Source: Inquilinus sp. KBS0705 (lineage in GTDB: Bacteria; Bacteroidota; Bacteroidia; Sphingobacteriales; Sphingobacteriaceae). Taken from it: a stretch of DNA of 64,000 nt. The stretch's first letter is position 1; each line of letters opens with the position of its first letter. The notes beneath the pieces were generated by a model that worked only from the letters and a program-made list of their open reading frames with translations, was not told where the DNA came from and made no database searches. Position numbers and translations under genes: made by a program. The DNA lies in the NCBI GenBank assembly GCA_005938025.2, contig VCCI02000003.1, forward strand, positions 457,476 through 521,475, read 5' to 3'. Positions 1 to 8,937 of the stretch are shown in pieces.

Positions 1-542
1 TCAATATCTATCCAAAACACCTGGTGAAAACGGCTATGCCCGGCAGATAGCTCGTACCTTATGCCGGGTTTGTATTCGCCATCGCCTTTTACAAAATCAA
101 TTTTTACACTGTTTTGCAGCGCTTCAAAAATATCAACGTGGTAAGACGATGATTTACCGCTCAAGCCAAAATCAAATTCATCCTTATTAATTACATGTAT
201 AGCATCCGGGAAACTGGGTTCCAATCTTCCGTTACGCTCTACCACTAAGCCGCCGGAGTGGTCGTAATGCAGGTGCGACATCAGAACCAGGCTTACTTCT
301 TCAGGATCGAAACCAGCGTTGCGTATATGTTGGTGTAGTAATAACTCGTCGCGGGTATCTTTATAGCCCAGACCGGCGTCAAGCAATATCAGGTCATCGT
401 TTGTTTTTATTAAAAATGGATTGACGTGGATAAACAGGGAACCGGGGCGGTCTCGTTTATTATCCGTTTCGGGGTTAAAAGGGATAAATTTTTTAGTAGC
501 ATCTACCGAATAAGAGCCCTCGCCCAACACAAAAGTTTCCAT
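1..542 (-). CDS. MBL-fold metallohydrolase, C-terminus cut off by window edge
   Basis: Translation from the ATG at 542 runs open for 180 codons to the left edge of the window, so the gene is truncated at its 3' end. It shows the zinc-binding signature SHLHYDHSGG (HxHxDH) of the metallo-beta-lactamase fold, preceded by a strand ending LILLDAGLG, which is typical of the hydrolase branch (lactonases, glyoxalase-II-like enzymes) and not of beta-lactamases proper. No signal peptide is visible, so it is probably cytoplasmic. The substrate cannot be read from sequence. A TATATTTG -7 box (minus strand, 567-560) lies 17 bases upstream of the start. Confidence 0.85.
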   Translation of the reverse strand, partial: METFVLGEGSYSVDATKKFIPFNPETDNKRDRPGSLFIHVNPFLIKTNDDLILLDAGLGYKDTRDELLLHQHIRNAGFDPEEVSLVLMSHLHYDHSGGLVVERNGRLEPSFPDAIHVINKDEFDFGLSGKSSSYHVDIFEALQNSVKIDFVKGDGEYKPGIRYELSAGHSRFHQVFWIDI

Positions 543-559
543 AACTATATAATATTGTG

Positions 560-567
560 CAAATATA
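560..567 (-). promoter_or_regulatory. -7 promoter box of the MBL-fold gene
   Basis: Minus-strand TATATTTG, a perfect match to the Bacteroidota -7 consensus TAnnTTTG, ends 17 bases before the ATG at 542. No clear -33 TTTG was found. Confidence 0.5.
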
Positions 568-734
568 AGGCCTAAATAGGTATTGGGGTGCTGTTGGCCG
601 ATAAATGACATTAGGTTCATGAATTGAGTATTGACCCATCCCTCGGGCAAAATATCATATAATTAGTGACATCCATTGTAACGTTTTTAAACCCGCGGCG
701 TCTTCTATTAAAAAATAGTACGATTTAATTTGCA

Positions 735-778
735 TATACGAAAACTATCGTACATCTTTGTACGAAGAAATTCGTATA
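735..778 (+). promoter_or_regulatory. Nested palindromic operator of the blaI-M56 operon
   Basis: Four half sites form a symmetric array: TATACGAA (735-742), TCGTACA (748-754), TGTACGA (759-765), TTCGTATA (771-778). The inner pair and the outer pair are each inverted repeats around the same centre. Another TACGA half site lies at 719-723. TACA/TGTA cores are typical of BlaI/MecI operators, so this is probably the autoregulatory site of the downstream repressor. A possible -33 TTTG lies at 729-732, with TTTG at 757-760 inside the palindrome. Confidence 0.75.
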
Positions 779-799
779 ATAGTAGAAAGAGATAAAGAC

Positions 800-1168
800 A
801 TGGATTTGAAACCGACCGAAAGCGAATTAGAAATACTACAGGTAATTTGGAAAAAGGGCCAGTGCACAGTGCGCGATGTGCACGAAGAGTTGGCAAAAAG
901 CAAAGATTCGGGCTATACTACCACCTTAAAACTAATGCAGATAATGCACGAAAAAGGTTTGGTTGAACGCGATACCAATGCTAAAACACATTTGTATAAA
1001 GCGGTAATAACCCGTGGGCAGGCACAGCAAGGCGCTTTAGATAAAATCATCTCAACCGTGTTTAAGGGCTCCACATCCGATCTGGTGATACAAGCACTGG
1101 GCCAGCACCGGGCATCAAAGGATGAAATTGATGCTATAAAAGATTATTTAAAAAAGTTTGAACAATAA
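800..1168 (+). CDS. blaI: BlaI/MecI/CopY-family transcriptional repressor
   Basis: A 122-residue winged-helix repressor. The N-terminal part (TESELEILQVIW, then TVRDVHEEL and GYTTTLKLMQIMHEKGL) matches the BlaI DNA-binding domain, and the C-terminal helix would dimerise. BlaI-type repressors are inactivated by a partner M56 protease, and that gene follows 8 bases downstream. An upstream TTG start at 758 in the same frame is rejected because it lies inside the palindromic operator; the ATG at 800 starts exactly at the conserved domain. In Bacteroidota such pairs usually regulate envelope functions and not necessarily beta-lactam resistance. Confidence 0.9.
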   Translation: MDLKPTESELEILQVIWKKGQCTVRDVHEELAKSKDSGYTTTLKLMQIMHEKGLVERDTNAKTHLYKAVITRGQAQQGALDKIISTVFKGSTSDLVIQALGQHRASKDEIDAIKDYLKKFEQ

Positions 1169-1176
1169 AATTAGTA

Positions 1177-3222
1177 ATGGCAGCTATGGAAAACATATTG
1201 TATAACATTAGCCAGGTTTTGGGCATCACCATCATACATTCGTTATGGCAGGGCTTACTTATATACTTTATTTTAAGAGTAGCCTTATTATTTACCGGCT
1301 GGTTACCTGCATCAAAAAAGTATACCATGGCGTTAAGCAGTTTATTTGCTATTACCGCATGGTTTGCCTACACCCTTATAAACGAGATACAGGTATACGA
1401 TTGGTTAGCCAAGCCCGCCAACTTAAGTAATATGCCGCTTGTGCTGCAATTGCCGGCTAACCTTAGGCAAATAAACGAGCAAACCATGCGCTATTACTAC
1501 AGCTTTGAAAAGTATTTGCCATACGTTACCATGTTGTATATAGCCGGGCTTCTTTTAAACAGTACTAAACTGGTACTAGCACGCAAAAAGTTGAATTTAA
1601 TAAAGCAAACCATGAGCATTGCTGTGCCGCTGCAACAGCAATTGAGCAGGTTTGCTAATAAACTAAACATCACTAAAAAGGTAACCGTAGGGTTAAGTGA
1701 TATGGTTGATGTGCCCTGTATAACCGGGTATATTAAACCTGCTATACTGCTGCCATTTACCTTATCAACCTATCTGTCGGCAGATGAGATAGAAGCCATA
1801 TTAATGCACGAACTGGCACACATAAAACGTAACGATTACCTGGTTAACCTGCTGCAGCAGGTGATAACCACCCTGTTATTTTTTAACCCATGTGTGCTGC
1901 TTATAAATAAAATAATTGGTGAAGAACGCGAAAATAGCTGCGACGACCTGGTGGTTGATGCTACGCAAAACCCGATTATTTACGCAAAAGCCTTGTTTAA
2001 GCTTGAACAAAACCGCCAAAATGAATTACAGCTAGCGCTGGCTGTAACCGGCAAAAAGTACCATTTATTAAACAGAATTGAACGAATCATGAAAACAAAA
2101 AAAGAAATCCCCAGCATACGCCCAACATTGGTGGCCATGCTGATATTAACCTTAGGCATTTGCAGTTTAGCATTGCTTAACCCCGAAATTGCGCAGGGCA
2201 AAATATCTGTAAAAGCTATAGCGCCGGCCATAAAAAGCATGCTAGCCGATACGGTACCTGCAAAAGCGCCAAAGCTTAAAATTAAGGCCGAAAAAGCACA
2301 ATTAAAAGCTAACAAGGCATTAATAAAACAAAAGATCAAATTTGAAAAAGACAGCCGCATAGCTTATAACAGCGATGACAGGTACAGGTGGAACAACGAA
2401 GGTATGAAGGACCCTGAACTGGAACGTTTAGGAAAAGAAGTGGAAAAACATGGCGAAGCTATAAGTAAATACTACGATAGCCCCCAATTTAAAGCCAAAA
2501 GCGAACAGTTAGAGCAGATGGGCAAACAGATTGATGCTTTTTACAATAGCGATGAAATAAAACAGGCTACCGCTGCGCAGGAAAAAGCAGCAGCCGATTT
2601 TGAAAAGCATTGGGGCGATAAAAGTGGCGATATGGAAAAAACCGGGCAACAAATGGAAGCCTTAGGTAAAAAAATGGATGTCTACTTTAATTCGCCGGAG
2701 TTTAAAGCGATGAACGAGAAGTTGGAAGCCAAATATGGTGTAAGCCACAATGGATTTCATGACGACCGCGACGAGAACTACAAAAAATACCAGGCTGAGC
2801 TGGATAAAAACCTATCGCCCGAGATTAAGGCTACCACCAAGCAATTGCGTGAACTGGGCCAGCAAATGCGCATGCGCCACGATGATCCGGAGATGAAAAA
2901 AGCACAGGAAGACATGCGTACAGCGGGCGAAAATATGCGGAAGGCATTTAACAACCCCGACATTAAAGCGCAGCAGGAAAAAATGCGCGAGTTAGGTAAA
3001 CAAATGCGCGAGTATGCCGATAACGACCAAATGAGGCAAGAAAAAAAGGCTTTACAGGAAGCAACTGCGAAAATGAGGCAGTATATGAACACACCTGAGT
3101 TTAAAAAGAAACTGGCCGATTACAAAAGAACCCATAACACCTACAACTGGCATAAAGATGTAAATGAGCAGCCGGAAAAACCGGAAGCCCCTGAAAAACC
3201 GGAAGCTCCGGAGAGTAATTAA
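1177..3222 (+). CDS. BlaR1-type M56 membrane metalloprotease with long coiled-coil C-terminus
   Basis: The N-terminal ~330 residues hold membrane helices and an M56 gluzincin domain: zinc motif HELAH at residues 211-215 and the downstream EERENSCDD segment near residue 249. A last hydrophobic helix lies near 311-332. The remaining ~350 residues contain no transpeptidase-like sensor domain. Instead there is a charged, helical region with degenerate repeats such as LGKQM, MRELGKQM and PEFK, ending in a PEKPEAPE tail. A second ATG three codons in is an alternative start. Operon with the repressor implies signal-dependent cleavage of BlaI; the signal is unknown. Confidence 0.88.
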   Translation: MAAMENILYNISQVLGITIIHSLWQGLLIYFILRVALLFTGWLPASKKYTMALSSLFAITAWFAYTLINEIQVYDWLAKPANLSNMPLVLQLPANLRQINEQTMRYYYSFEKYLPYVTMLYIAGLLLNSTKLVLARKKLNLIKQTMSIAVPLQQQLSRFANKLNITKKVTVGLSDMVDVPCITGYIKPAILLPFTLSTYLSADEIEAILMHELAHIKRNDYLVNLLQQVITTLLFFNPCVLLINKIIGEERENSCDDLVVDATQNPIIYAKALFKLEQNRQNELQLALAVTGKKYHLLNRIERIMKTKKEIPSIRPTLVAMLILTLGICSLALLNPEIAQGKISVKAIAPAIKSMLADTVPAKAPKLKIKAEKAQLKANKALIKQKIKFEKDSRIAYNSDDRYRWNNEGMKDPELERLGKEVEKHGEAISKYYDSPQFKAKSEQLEQMGKQIDAFYNSDEIKQATAAQEKAAADFEKHWGDKSGDMEKTGQQMEALGKKMDVYFNSPEFKAMNEKLEAKYGVSHNGFHDDRDENYKKYQAELDKNLSPEIKATTKQLRELGQQMRMRHDDPEMKKAQEDMRTAGENMRKAFNNPDIKAQQEKMRELGKQMREYADNDQMRQEKKALQEATAKMRQYMNTPEFKKKLADYKRTHNTYNWHKDVNEQPEKPEAPEKPEAPESN

Positions 3223-3243
3223 TTGAACAAAATAACTGTGTAG

Positions 3244-3281
3244 AAAAATAGCGATGAGATCAATTTCATCGCTATTTTTTT
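3244..3281 (+). terminator. Rho-independent terminator after the M56 gene
   Basis: Arms AAAAATAGCGATGA and TCATCGCTATTTTT pair perfectly around an 8-base loop and end in a run of T. Confidence 0.9.
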
Positions 3282-3329
3282 AAACACATTGTTCATAACA
3301 CTCAACTTACAAGTCAAAATAAGTAATTT

Positions 3330-3358
3330 AGTATCCTCAAAAAGGGGATACTTTTTTT
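3330..3358 (+). promoter_or_regulatory. Terminator-like hairpin directly in front of recN
   Basis: AGTATCC (3330-3336) pairs with GGATACT (3346-3352) over a 9-base loop and runs straight into seven T that touch the recN ATG at 3359. It has the form of an intrinsic terminator or attenuator. It could instead be the end of the upstream spacer, with recN transcribed from a promoter overlapping it. Confidence 0.5.
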
Positions 3359-5017
3359 ATGCTTCAAAAGCTAACCATACAAAACTACGCACTGATAGAT
3401 AACCTCGAGATCAACTTTGATAGGGGGTTAAATATACTTACCGGTGAAACCGGCGCGGGTAAATCCATCATATTAGGTGCCCTGTCGCTTATTTTGGGCC
3501 AACGTGCCGAAAGCCGTTACTTTTTTAATCAGCAAAAAAAATGCGTGATAGAGGGTTCGTTTAAAATTGCCGATTTTCACTTGAAGTCGTTTTTTGAGGA
3601 TAACGACCTGGATTATGAAGGCGATACCGTTTTGCGCCGCGAAATATCTGCCGATGGTAAATCAAGGGCCTTTGTAAATGATACACCGGTTAACCTTACC
3701 CAAATAAAAAACCTTGGCGAGCGGCTGATTGATATCCACTCGCAGCATGCTACTTACGAAATAAACGACCCTGCTTTTCAGCTACTGGTGGTTGACGGCG
3801 TGGCTGGGCATCAGGAGTTATTAAGTAATTATCAAACTAAATATAGCATTTACCGTAAAGCACTTACCCAACTGCAGCAATTAATTGAGCAGAACGATAA
3901 AGCCAAAGCCGACCTTGATTACTACCAGTTTCAGTTTGATGAACTGGAGAAAGCCGGTATAGCTCCTGATGAACAGGATCTATTAGAGAAAGAACTCTAC
4001 ACGCTTAATAATGCCGAAGAAATAAAACGTAACCTTTTAGGTGCGCATTATTTAATGCACGAGGGCGAAACATCGGCAATTATACAATTGCGCGAAGCCG
4101 GGCAGCAATTATCTACCATAGAAAAATACAACCCGGAGGTAGAAGAATTGCACGAGCGTTTAAAAAGTACGCTTATTGAACTAAAGGATATTGCCGCAGA
4201 GTTAGAAACCATTGAACAGCGCACCTTTACCAACGAAGCCCGCGCCGAAGAAGTGAACGCCCGTTTAAGCTTATTATATAACCTGCAAAAAAAGCATCGG
4301 GTAAATAGTAACGAAGAGCTATTAGCAATACAGGACGACCTATCAGGCAAGATACAGCAGGCGGTGTTTGGCGATGAAGCGGTAGAAAAACTACAAAAGC
4401 AAATTGCAGCAAGTAAAAAGGAATTGGAAGATTTGGCTGCTGTATTAACTGCCAATCGCACAAAAGCCATCCCGGTTATCGAAGAAAAGGTTTTAGCCAA
4501 CTTGACCGAAATGGGTATGCCTAACTCGGTATTGCAAATACAGCAAAGCACCAACGCAGCTGAGCTTACCAAAAGCGGAGTGGATACTATTCGCTTTATG
4601 TTTTCGGCCAATAAGGGCCATGCCCTGGCCGATATGAGCAAGGTGGCATCGGGTGGTGAGTTGAGCCGTTTGATGCTGAGCATAAAATCTATAATTGCGC
4701 AGTATACTGCCTTGCCTACCATTATATTTGATGAGATAGATACAGGCGTAAGCGGCGAGGTAGCCAATAAGGTAGGGCAGGTAATGGAACGCTTATCGCA
4801 AAACCTACAGGTAATTACTATAACCCACCTGCCGCAAATTGCAGGCAAAGGCAAAAGCCATTATTTTGTGTATAAAGACGACTCGGAATCAATAACCAAA
4901 ACGCGCATCAAAAAATTAAGCGAGCAAGAACGTACTACCGAAATAGCTAAAATGCTAAGCGGTGATAACCCCGGCGAGAGTGCGTTACAAAATGCAAGGG
5001 AGCTGCTTGCAGGATAG
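3359..5017 (+). CDS. recN: DNA repair protein RecN
   Basis: A 552-residue SMC-like ATPase for double-strand break repair. Walker A GETGAGKS is at residues 29-36, a long coiled-coil centre follows, and the ABC signature VASGGELSRLMLS and Walker B IIFDEIDTGVSG lie near the C-terminus. The length fits the family. In many Bacteroidota recN follows the bamD-rpoZ-coaBC-DUF4835 genes; here those lie at 59.7-63.2 kb, so the gene is separated from that cluster. The ATG sits against a hairpin plus T run, leaving no room for a normal ribosome binding site. Confidence 0.95.
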   Translation: MLQKLTIQNYALIDNLEINFDRGLNILTGETGAGKSIILGALSLILGQRAESRYFFNQQKKCVIEGSFKIADFHLKSFFEDNDLDYEGDTVLRREISADGKSRAFVNDTPVNLTQIKNLGERLIDIHSQHATYEINDPAFQLLVVDGVAGHQELLSNYQTKYSIYRKALTQLQQLIEQNDKAKADLDYYQFQFDELEKAGIAPDEQDLLEKELYTLNNAEEIKRNLLGAHYLMHEGETSAIIQLREAGQQLSTIEKYNPEVEELHERLKSTLIELKDIAAELETIEQRTFTNEARAEEVNARLSLLYNLQKKHRVNSNEELLAIQDDLSGKIQQAVFGDEAVEKLQKQIAASKKELEDLAAVLTANRTKAIPVIEEKVLANLTEMGMPNSVLQIQQSTNAAELTKSGVDTIRFMFSANKGHALADMSKVASGGELSRLMLSIKSIIAQYTALPTIIFDEIDTGVSGEVANKVGQVMERLSQNLQVITITHLPQIAGKGKSHYFVYKDDSESITKTRIKKLSEQERTTEIAKMLSGDNPGESALQNARELLAG

Positions 5018-5018
5018 T

Positions 5019-5083
5019 TAGCAGTTACAGGTTTGCAGTTTGCATATAACAACTGCAAACTGTGCGCTGCAAACTGCAAACTA
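5019..5083 (+). repeat. Word-repeat spacer (GCAGTTT/AAACTGC) with inverted arms
   Basis: The recN-fabI spacer is built from reiterated GTTTGCAGTTTGC on the left and its complement GCAAACTGCAAAC on the right, so it can fold as a hairpin. Related words recur at 11955-11987. It may serve as the recN terminator. Confidence 0.7.
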
Positions 5084-5089
5084 ATTTTA

Positions 5090-5097
5090 TAACTTTG
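5090..5097 (+). promoter_or_regulatory. -7 promoter box of fabI
   Basis: TAACTTTG matches TAnnTTTG and ends 23 bases before the fabI ATG. No convincing -33 box is seen because the word-repeat hairpin occupies that position. Confidence 0.55.
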
Positions 5098-5120
5098 CCC
5101 CACTCATAAAACTAAAAACA

Positions 5121-5933
5121 ATGGCTTACAATTTATTAAAAGGTAAAAAAGGAATTATTTTCGGGGCGCTTAACGAGCAATCTATCGCCTGGAAAGTGGC
5201 TCAGCGCTGCCACGAAGAAGGTGCCGAAATAGTTTTAACCAATTCGCCGCTTGCATTGCGCATGGGCGAACTAAATAAACTGGCAGAAGAATGTAATGCC
5301 CCGGTTATCCCGGCAGATGTAACCAGCAATGAGGATGTAACCAACCTGTTCACTAAATCGATGGAACATTTTGGCGGCGGTGTTGATTTTGTACTGCACT
5401 CGATAGGCATGAGTGTTAACGTACGTAAAAGCATTCCTTACACCGAAAATAACTATGATTTTACCCATAAGGGGTTAGATATATCTGCATTGAGCTTTCA
5501 CCGTGTATTGCAGACAGCTATGAAGTTGGATGCTATTAACGAGTGGGGATCTGTGCTGGCCTTAACTTACATTGCATCGCAGCGTGTATTTCCCGATTAT
5601 AATGATATGGCCGATAACAAGGCTTATCTGGAGAGCATTGCCCGTAACTTTGGTTATCAGTATGGTGTTAAAAAACACGTTAGGGTAAACACGGTATCGC
5701 AATCGCCAACCCGCACTACTGCCGGTAACGGTGTAAAAGGCTTTGATGGCTTTATAAACTATGCCGAAAAAATGAGTCCGCTTGGTAATGCTGATGCCGA
5801 CCAATGCGCCGATTACTGTGTAAGTTTGTTTAGCGATCTTACTAAAATGGTTACCATGCAAAACTTGTTTCACGATGGTGGCTTCTCTTTCACCGGCGTT
5901 ACCGCTGCAGTGATAGAGCAAATGGAGAAATAG
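5121..5933 (+). CDS. fabI: Enoyl-[acyl-carrier-protein] reductase (NADH), FabI
   Basis: A 270-residue short-chain dehydrogenase-type enoyl-ACP reductase for the last step of fatty acid elongation. The cofactor site GALNEQSIAW (residues 15-24) has the divergent FabI pattern. Active-site residues Y150, Y160 and K167 follow the FabI YxxxxxxK arrangement (Y-NDMADN-K). It lies alone between its own -7 box and a strong terminator, so it is probably monocistronic. Confidence 0.95.
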   Translation: MAYNLLKGKKGIIFGALNEQSIAWKVAQRCHEEGAEIVLTNSPLALRMGELNKLAEECNAPVIPADVTSNEDVTNLFTKSMEHFGGGVDFVLHSIGMSVNVRKSIPYTENNYDFTHKGLDISALSFHRVLQTAMKLDAINEWGSVLALTYIASQRVFPDYNDMADNKAYLESIARNFGYQYGVKKHVRVNTVSQSPTRTTAGNGVKGFDGFINYAEKMSPLGNADADQCADYCVSLFSDLTKMVTMQNLFHDGGFSFTGVTAAVIEQMEK

Positions 5934-5951
5934 TATTTAACTGATACATAT

Positions 5952-5985
5952 AAAAGCAGAATCGATGTCCGGTTCTGCTTTTTTG
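5952..5985 (+). terminator. Terminator after fabI
   Basis: AAAAGCAGAA pairs with TTCTGCTTTT around a 10-base loop and is followed by T residues. Confidence 0.88.
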
Positions 5986-6008
5986 TTTTATAGCCATATA
6001 TTTACCAC

Positions 6009-7481
6009 ATGCCCAAACAAAAAGCTATAATTATTGGTGCCGGTATTGCCGGTATAGCAACGGCTATTCGTTTAACTGTAAATGGTTACCAGGTAGATGT
6101 ATTTGAGGCAAACGCTTACCCCGGCGGCAAGCTATCGCAAATTGAGCATGATGGCTATAGGTTTGATGCCGGCCCTAGCCTGTTTACTATGCCGCAATAT
6201 GTAAACGAATTGTTTGAACTGGCAGGCAAAGATCCGGCAGATTATTTCAGCTATCAAAAGCTGGATGTAGTTTGTAACTACTTTTACCCCGATGGTGCCC
6301 GTTTAAGCGCCTATGCCGACACCAATAAATTTGCCGCCGAGATAGCTGCTAAAACCACTGAACCTGCCTCAGCGGTTTTAAAATACCTGGCTAATAGCAG
6401 GGATATATACACCATAACCAACCATGTGTTTTTAGAGCGGTCGTTACACCGGCTGCAAACCTATTTAAGGTGGGATACGTTGCGGTCGGTATTCCGTTTC
6501 CCGCAAATTGACCCTTTCCGTACCATGCATAAAGCCAATGCCGGTAGCTTTAAGGATGCGCGCATAGTGCAGTTTTTTGACCGCTACGCCACCTACAACG
6601 GATCTGACCCTTACCAGGCACCGGCTACATTAAATGTAATACCGCATTTGGAGCATCATTATGGTGCTTATTTCCCTGATGGCGGTATGTACAGTATCAC
6701 CCAAAGCCTGGTAAAGCTGGCAGAAGAATTAGGCGTAGTATTTAATTATAACCAAAAGGCGGATGAGGTTGTGGTGATTAACCGGCAGGTAAAAGGCATC
6801 AGAGCCGCCGGCGAGAATCACCTTGCTGATATAGTGATATCTAACATGGATATATGGTTCACTTATAAACAGCTGTTGCAAAAATACCCGGCCTTGCACC
6901 CAAATAAAATACTAAGCCAGGAACGAAGCAGTTCGGCATTGATATTTTACTGGGGTATAAAAAAGAGCTTTACTGAACTGGACCTGCACAATATATTCTT
7001 TAGTGCCGATTACAAGGCCGAGTTTGACCATATATGGAAACACCAGGATATCTACAACGATCCTACGGTTTATGTAAACATAAGCTCTAAACTAAAAGCC
7101 GATGATGCCCCCGAAGGGTGCGAAAATTGGTTTGTGATGATAAACGTACCCGCCAATAACGGGCAGGACTGGGATAAGCTAATAGCCCGTGCACGTGCTG
7201 ATATTATTGCCAAACTTTCGAAAATTTTAGGGCAAAACATAGGTGGGCTTATTGCAACCGAAAGCATATTAGACCCGCGCAGTATCGAGAGTAAAACATC
7301 ATCGTACAAAGGCTCTATTTACGGCACAAGCTCCAATAACCAGTTTGCAGCTTTTTTACGGCATGCCAACAGCTCATCAAAAATAAAGGGCCTATATTTT
7401 TGCGGGGGTAGCGTGCACCCCGGCGGCGGTATACCGCTTTGTTTGTTATCGGCAAAAATAACCGCCGATTTTATAGGGTAG
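6009..7481 (+). CDS. CrtI/CrtD-family carotenoid desaturase
   Basis: A 490-residue FAD-dependent oxidoreductase. The N-terminus IIGAGIAGIATAIRL is the Rossmann dinucleotide fold, followed by GGKLSQIEHDGYRFDAGPS, typical of phytoene desaturases. The C-terminus GLYFCGGSVHPGGGIPLCLLSA is the family FAD-binding signature. It could be CrtI (phytoene to lycopene) or CrtD (3,4-desaturation of hydroxylated carotenoids). CrtD is favoured by the cruF, glycosyltransferase and crtW genes 7-12 kb away and the absence of crtB next to it; this choice is inference. Confidence 0.85.
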   Translation: MPKQKAIIIGAGIAGIATAIRLTVNGYQVDVFEANAYPGGKLSQIEHDGYRFDAGPSLFTMPQYVNELFELAGKDPADYFSYQKLDVVCNYFYPDGARLSAYADTNKFAAEIAAKTTEPASAVLKYLANSRDIYTITNHVFLERSLHRLQTYLRWDTLRSVFRFPQIDPFRTMHKANAGSFKDARIVQFFDRYATYNGSDPYQAPATLNVIPHLEHHYGAYFPDGGMYSITQSLVKLAEELGVVFNYNQKADEVVVINRQVKGIRAAGENHLADIVISNMDIWFTYKQLLQKYPALHPNKILSQERSSSALIFYWGIKKSFTELDLHNIFFSADYKAEFDHIWKHQDIYNDPTVYVNISSKLKADDAPEGCENWFVMINVPANNGQDWDKLIARARADIIAKLSKILGQNIGGLIATESILDPRSIESKTSSYKGSIYGTSSNNQFAAFLRHANSSSKIKGLYFCGGSVHPGGGIPLCLLSAKITADFIG

Positions 7482-7492
7482 TGTTATTGCAA

Positions 7493-8863
7493 TTACTTGC
7501 TCAACTCCGCAAAATATTTATGAAATAAGGGTATAGTCTCAATCCCTTTATAGTAATTAAATATATCGTATTTCTCATTTGGCGAGTGCAGGGCATCGCT
7601 ATCCAGGCCGAAGCCCATAAGTACGGTTTTTAAACCTAATTCAGCTTCAAATAGCGCTACAATAGGTATGCTGCCGCCGCCACGGGTAGGTATAGGTTGC
7701 TTGCCAAATGCCTCGGCAATGGCTTGTTGGGCCGCACGGTAGGCAATGCTATCGGTAGGGGTTACCACCGGCTCGCCGCCGTGGTGCGGTGTTACCTTTA
7801 CCTTAACGTATTTGGGTGCTATTTTCAAGAAATGGTCTGTAAACAGTTGGGTTATTTTTTCGGATGTTTGGTTGGGCACCAAGCGCATAGATATTTTGGC
7901 ATTGGCTTTTGATGGCAAAACGGTTTTAGCCCCCTCACCAATGTAGCCGCCCCAAATGCCGTTTACTTCTAAAGTAGGGCGGGTACCGGTGCGCTCAAAG
8001 GTGGTGTAGCCTTTCTCGCCCCAAACCTCGGCTATATCCAGGTCGGTTTTGTATTCTTCTTCATCGTACGGCGCGGCATTCAGTTCAGCACGCTCAGTTT
8101 CGGTCAGTTCCTGCACATCGTCATAAAAACCGGGGATGGTAATATGGTTATCCTCGTCATGCAACGACGCTATCATTTTAGCCAGTATGGTAGCTGGGTT
8201 AGCTACTGCACCGCCGTAAACGCCGGAATGCAGGTCGCGGTTAGGGCCGGTAACTTCTACTTCTAAGTAGGACAAACCACGCAGGCCCGTTTCCAGCGAT
8301 GGGTTTTCCATGCTGATCATCGATGTATCAGATATCAGCACTACATCAGCCTTAAGGCGTTCTTTGTTGGCTTTTACAAATATACCCAAGTTGTTTGATC
8401 CTACTTCTTCCTCGCCCTCTATCATAAACTTAATATTGCAAGGCAGGGTATTGGTTTGCATCATTAGCTCAAAGGCCTTTACATGCATATAAAACTGGCC
8501 CTTATCGTCGCAAGCACCACGGGCATATATTTTACCATCGCGAATGGTTGGTTCAAATGGCGGGGTTTTCCAAAGCTCAAGCGGGTCGGCGGGCTGCACA
8601 TCGTAGTGGCCGTAAGTTAATACAGTAGGTAAAGCAGGGTCAATTATTTTTTCGCCATACACAATAGGGTAGCCTGCCGTTTGGCAAACTTCTACCTTAT
8701 CGGCACCGGCATCAGCAAGTTTTTTAGCTACGTAACTGGCAGCGTTTAAAACATCAGCCTTGTACTTTGGGTCGGCACTAACAGATGGGAAACGCAGCAG
8801 TTCAAATAACTCGTCGAGCAGGCGTTGTTTATTGGATTCTATATATTGCTTTATTACTTGCAT
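7493..8863 (-). CDS. M20-family dipeptidase
   Basis: A 456-residue zinc metallopeptidase of the carnosinase/CNDP-like branch of M20. Metal-ligand motifs are LTYGHYDVQPADP, GACDDKGQ and the catalytic EGEEEVGS. The dimerisation lid domain lies in the middle and the C-terminal ligand histidine is in DALHSPNEKYD. No signal peptide, so cytosolic peptide turnover is likely. It converges with the carotenoid desaturase, with 11 bases between stop codons. Confidence 0.93.
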   Translation of the reverse strand: MQVIKQYIESNKQRLLDELFELLRFPSVSADPKYKADVLNAASYVAKKLADAGADKVEVCQTAGYPIVYGEKIIDPALPTVLTYGHYDVQPADPLELWKTPPFEPTIRDGKIYARGACDDKGQFYMHVKAFELMMQTNTLPCNIKFMIEGEEEVGSNNLGIFVKANKERLKADVVLISDTSMISMENPSLETGLRGLSYLEVEVTGPNRDLHSGVYGGAVANPATILAKMIASLHDEDNHITIPGFYDDVQELTETERAELNAAPYDEEEYKTDLDIAEVWGEKGYTTFERTGTRPTLEVNGIWGGYIGEGAKTVLPSKANAKISMRLVPNQTSEKITQLFTDHFLKIAPKYVKVKVTPHHGGEPVVTPTDSIAYRAAQQAIAEAFGKQPIPTRGGGSIPIVALFEAELGLKTVLMGFGLDSDALHSPNEKYDIFNYYKGIETIPLFHKYFAELSK

Positions 8864-8880
8864 GGTAAATGTATTTGTGG

Positions 8881-8888
8881 CAAATATA
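8881..8888 (-). promoter_or_regulatory. -7 promoter box of the M20 dipeptidase
   Basis: Minus-strand TATATTTG ends 17 bases before the ATG at 8863, the same spacing as for the MBL-fold gene. Confidence 0.5.
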
Positions 8889-8937
8889 GGAGTTTTGGGG
8901 AAATGGAGGGAGGGAGCAAGTTACCTGCGTGCGTTTT

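Noticed and set aside
758..799. N-terminal extension of the BlaI repressor from a TTG at 758
   Set aside because: It lies within the palindromic operator and adds residues not found in the family; ATG 800 fits.
1177..3222. Beta-lactam resistance sensor (true BlaR1)
   Set aside because: No penicillin-binding sensor domain; only the protease part matches BlaR1.
4048..4854. 268-residue open frame antisense to recN
   Set aside because: Ser/Cys-rich composition typical of an antisense shadow; recN is certain on the other strand.
5019..5083. CRISPR-like array
   Set aside because: Units are 7-13 bases, without regular spacers; no cas genes in the window.
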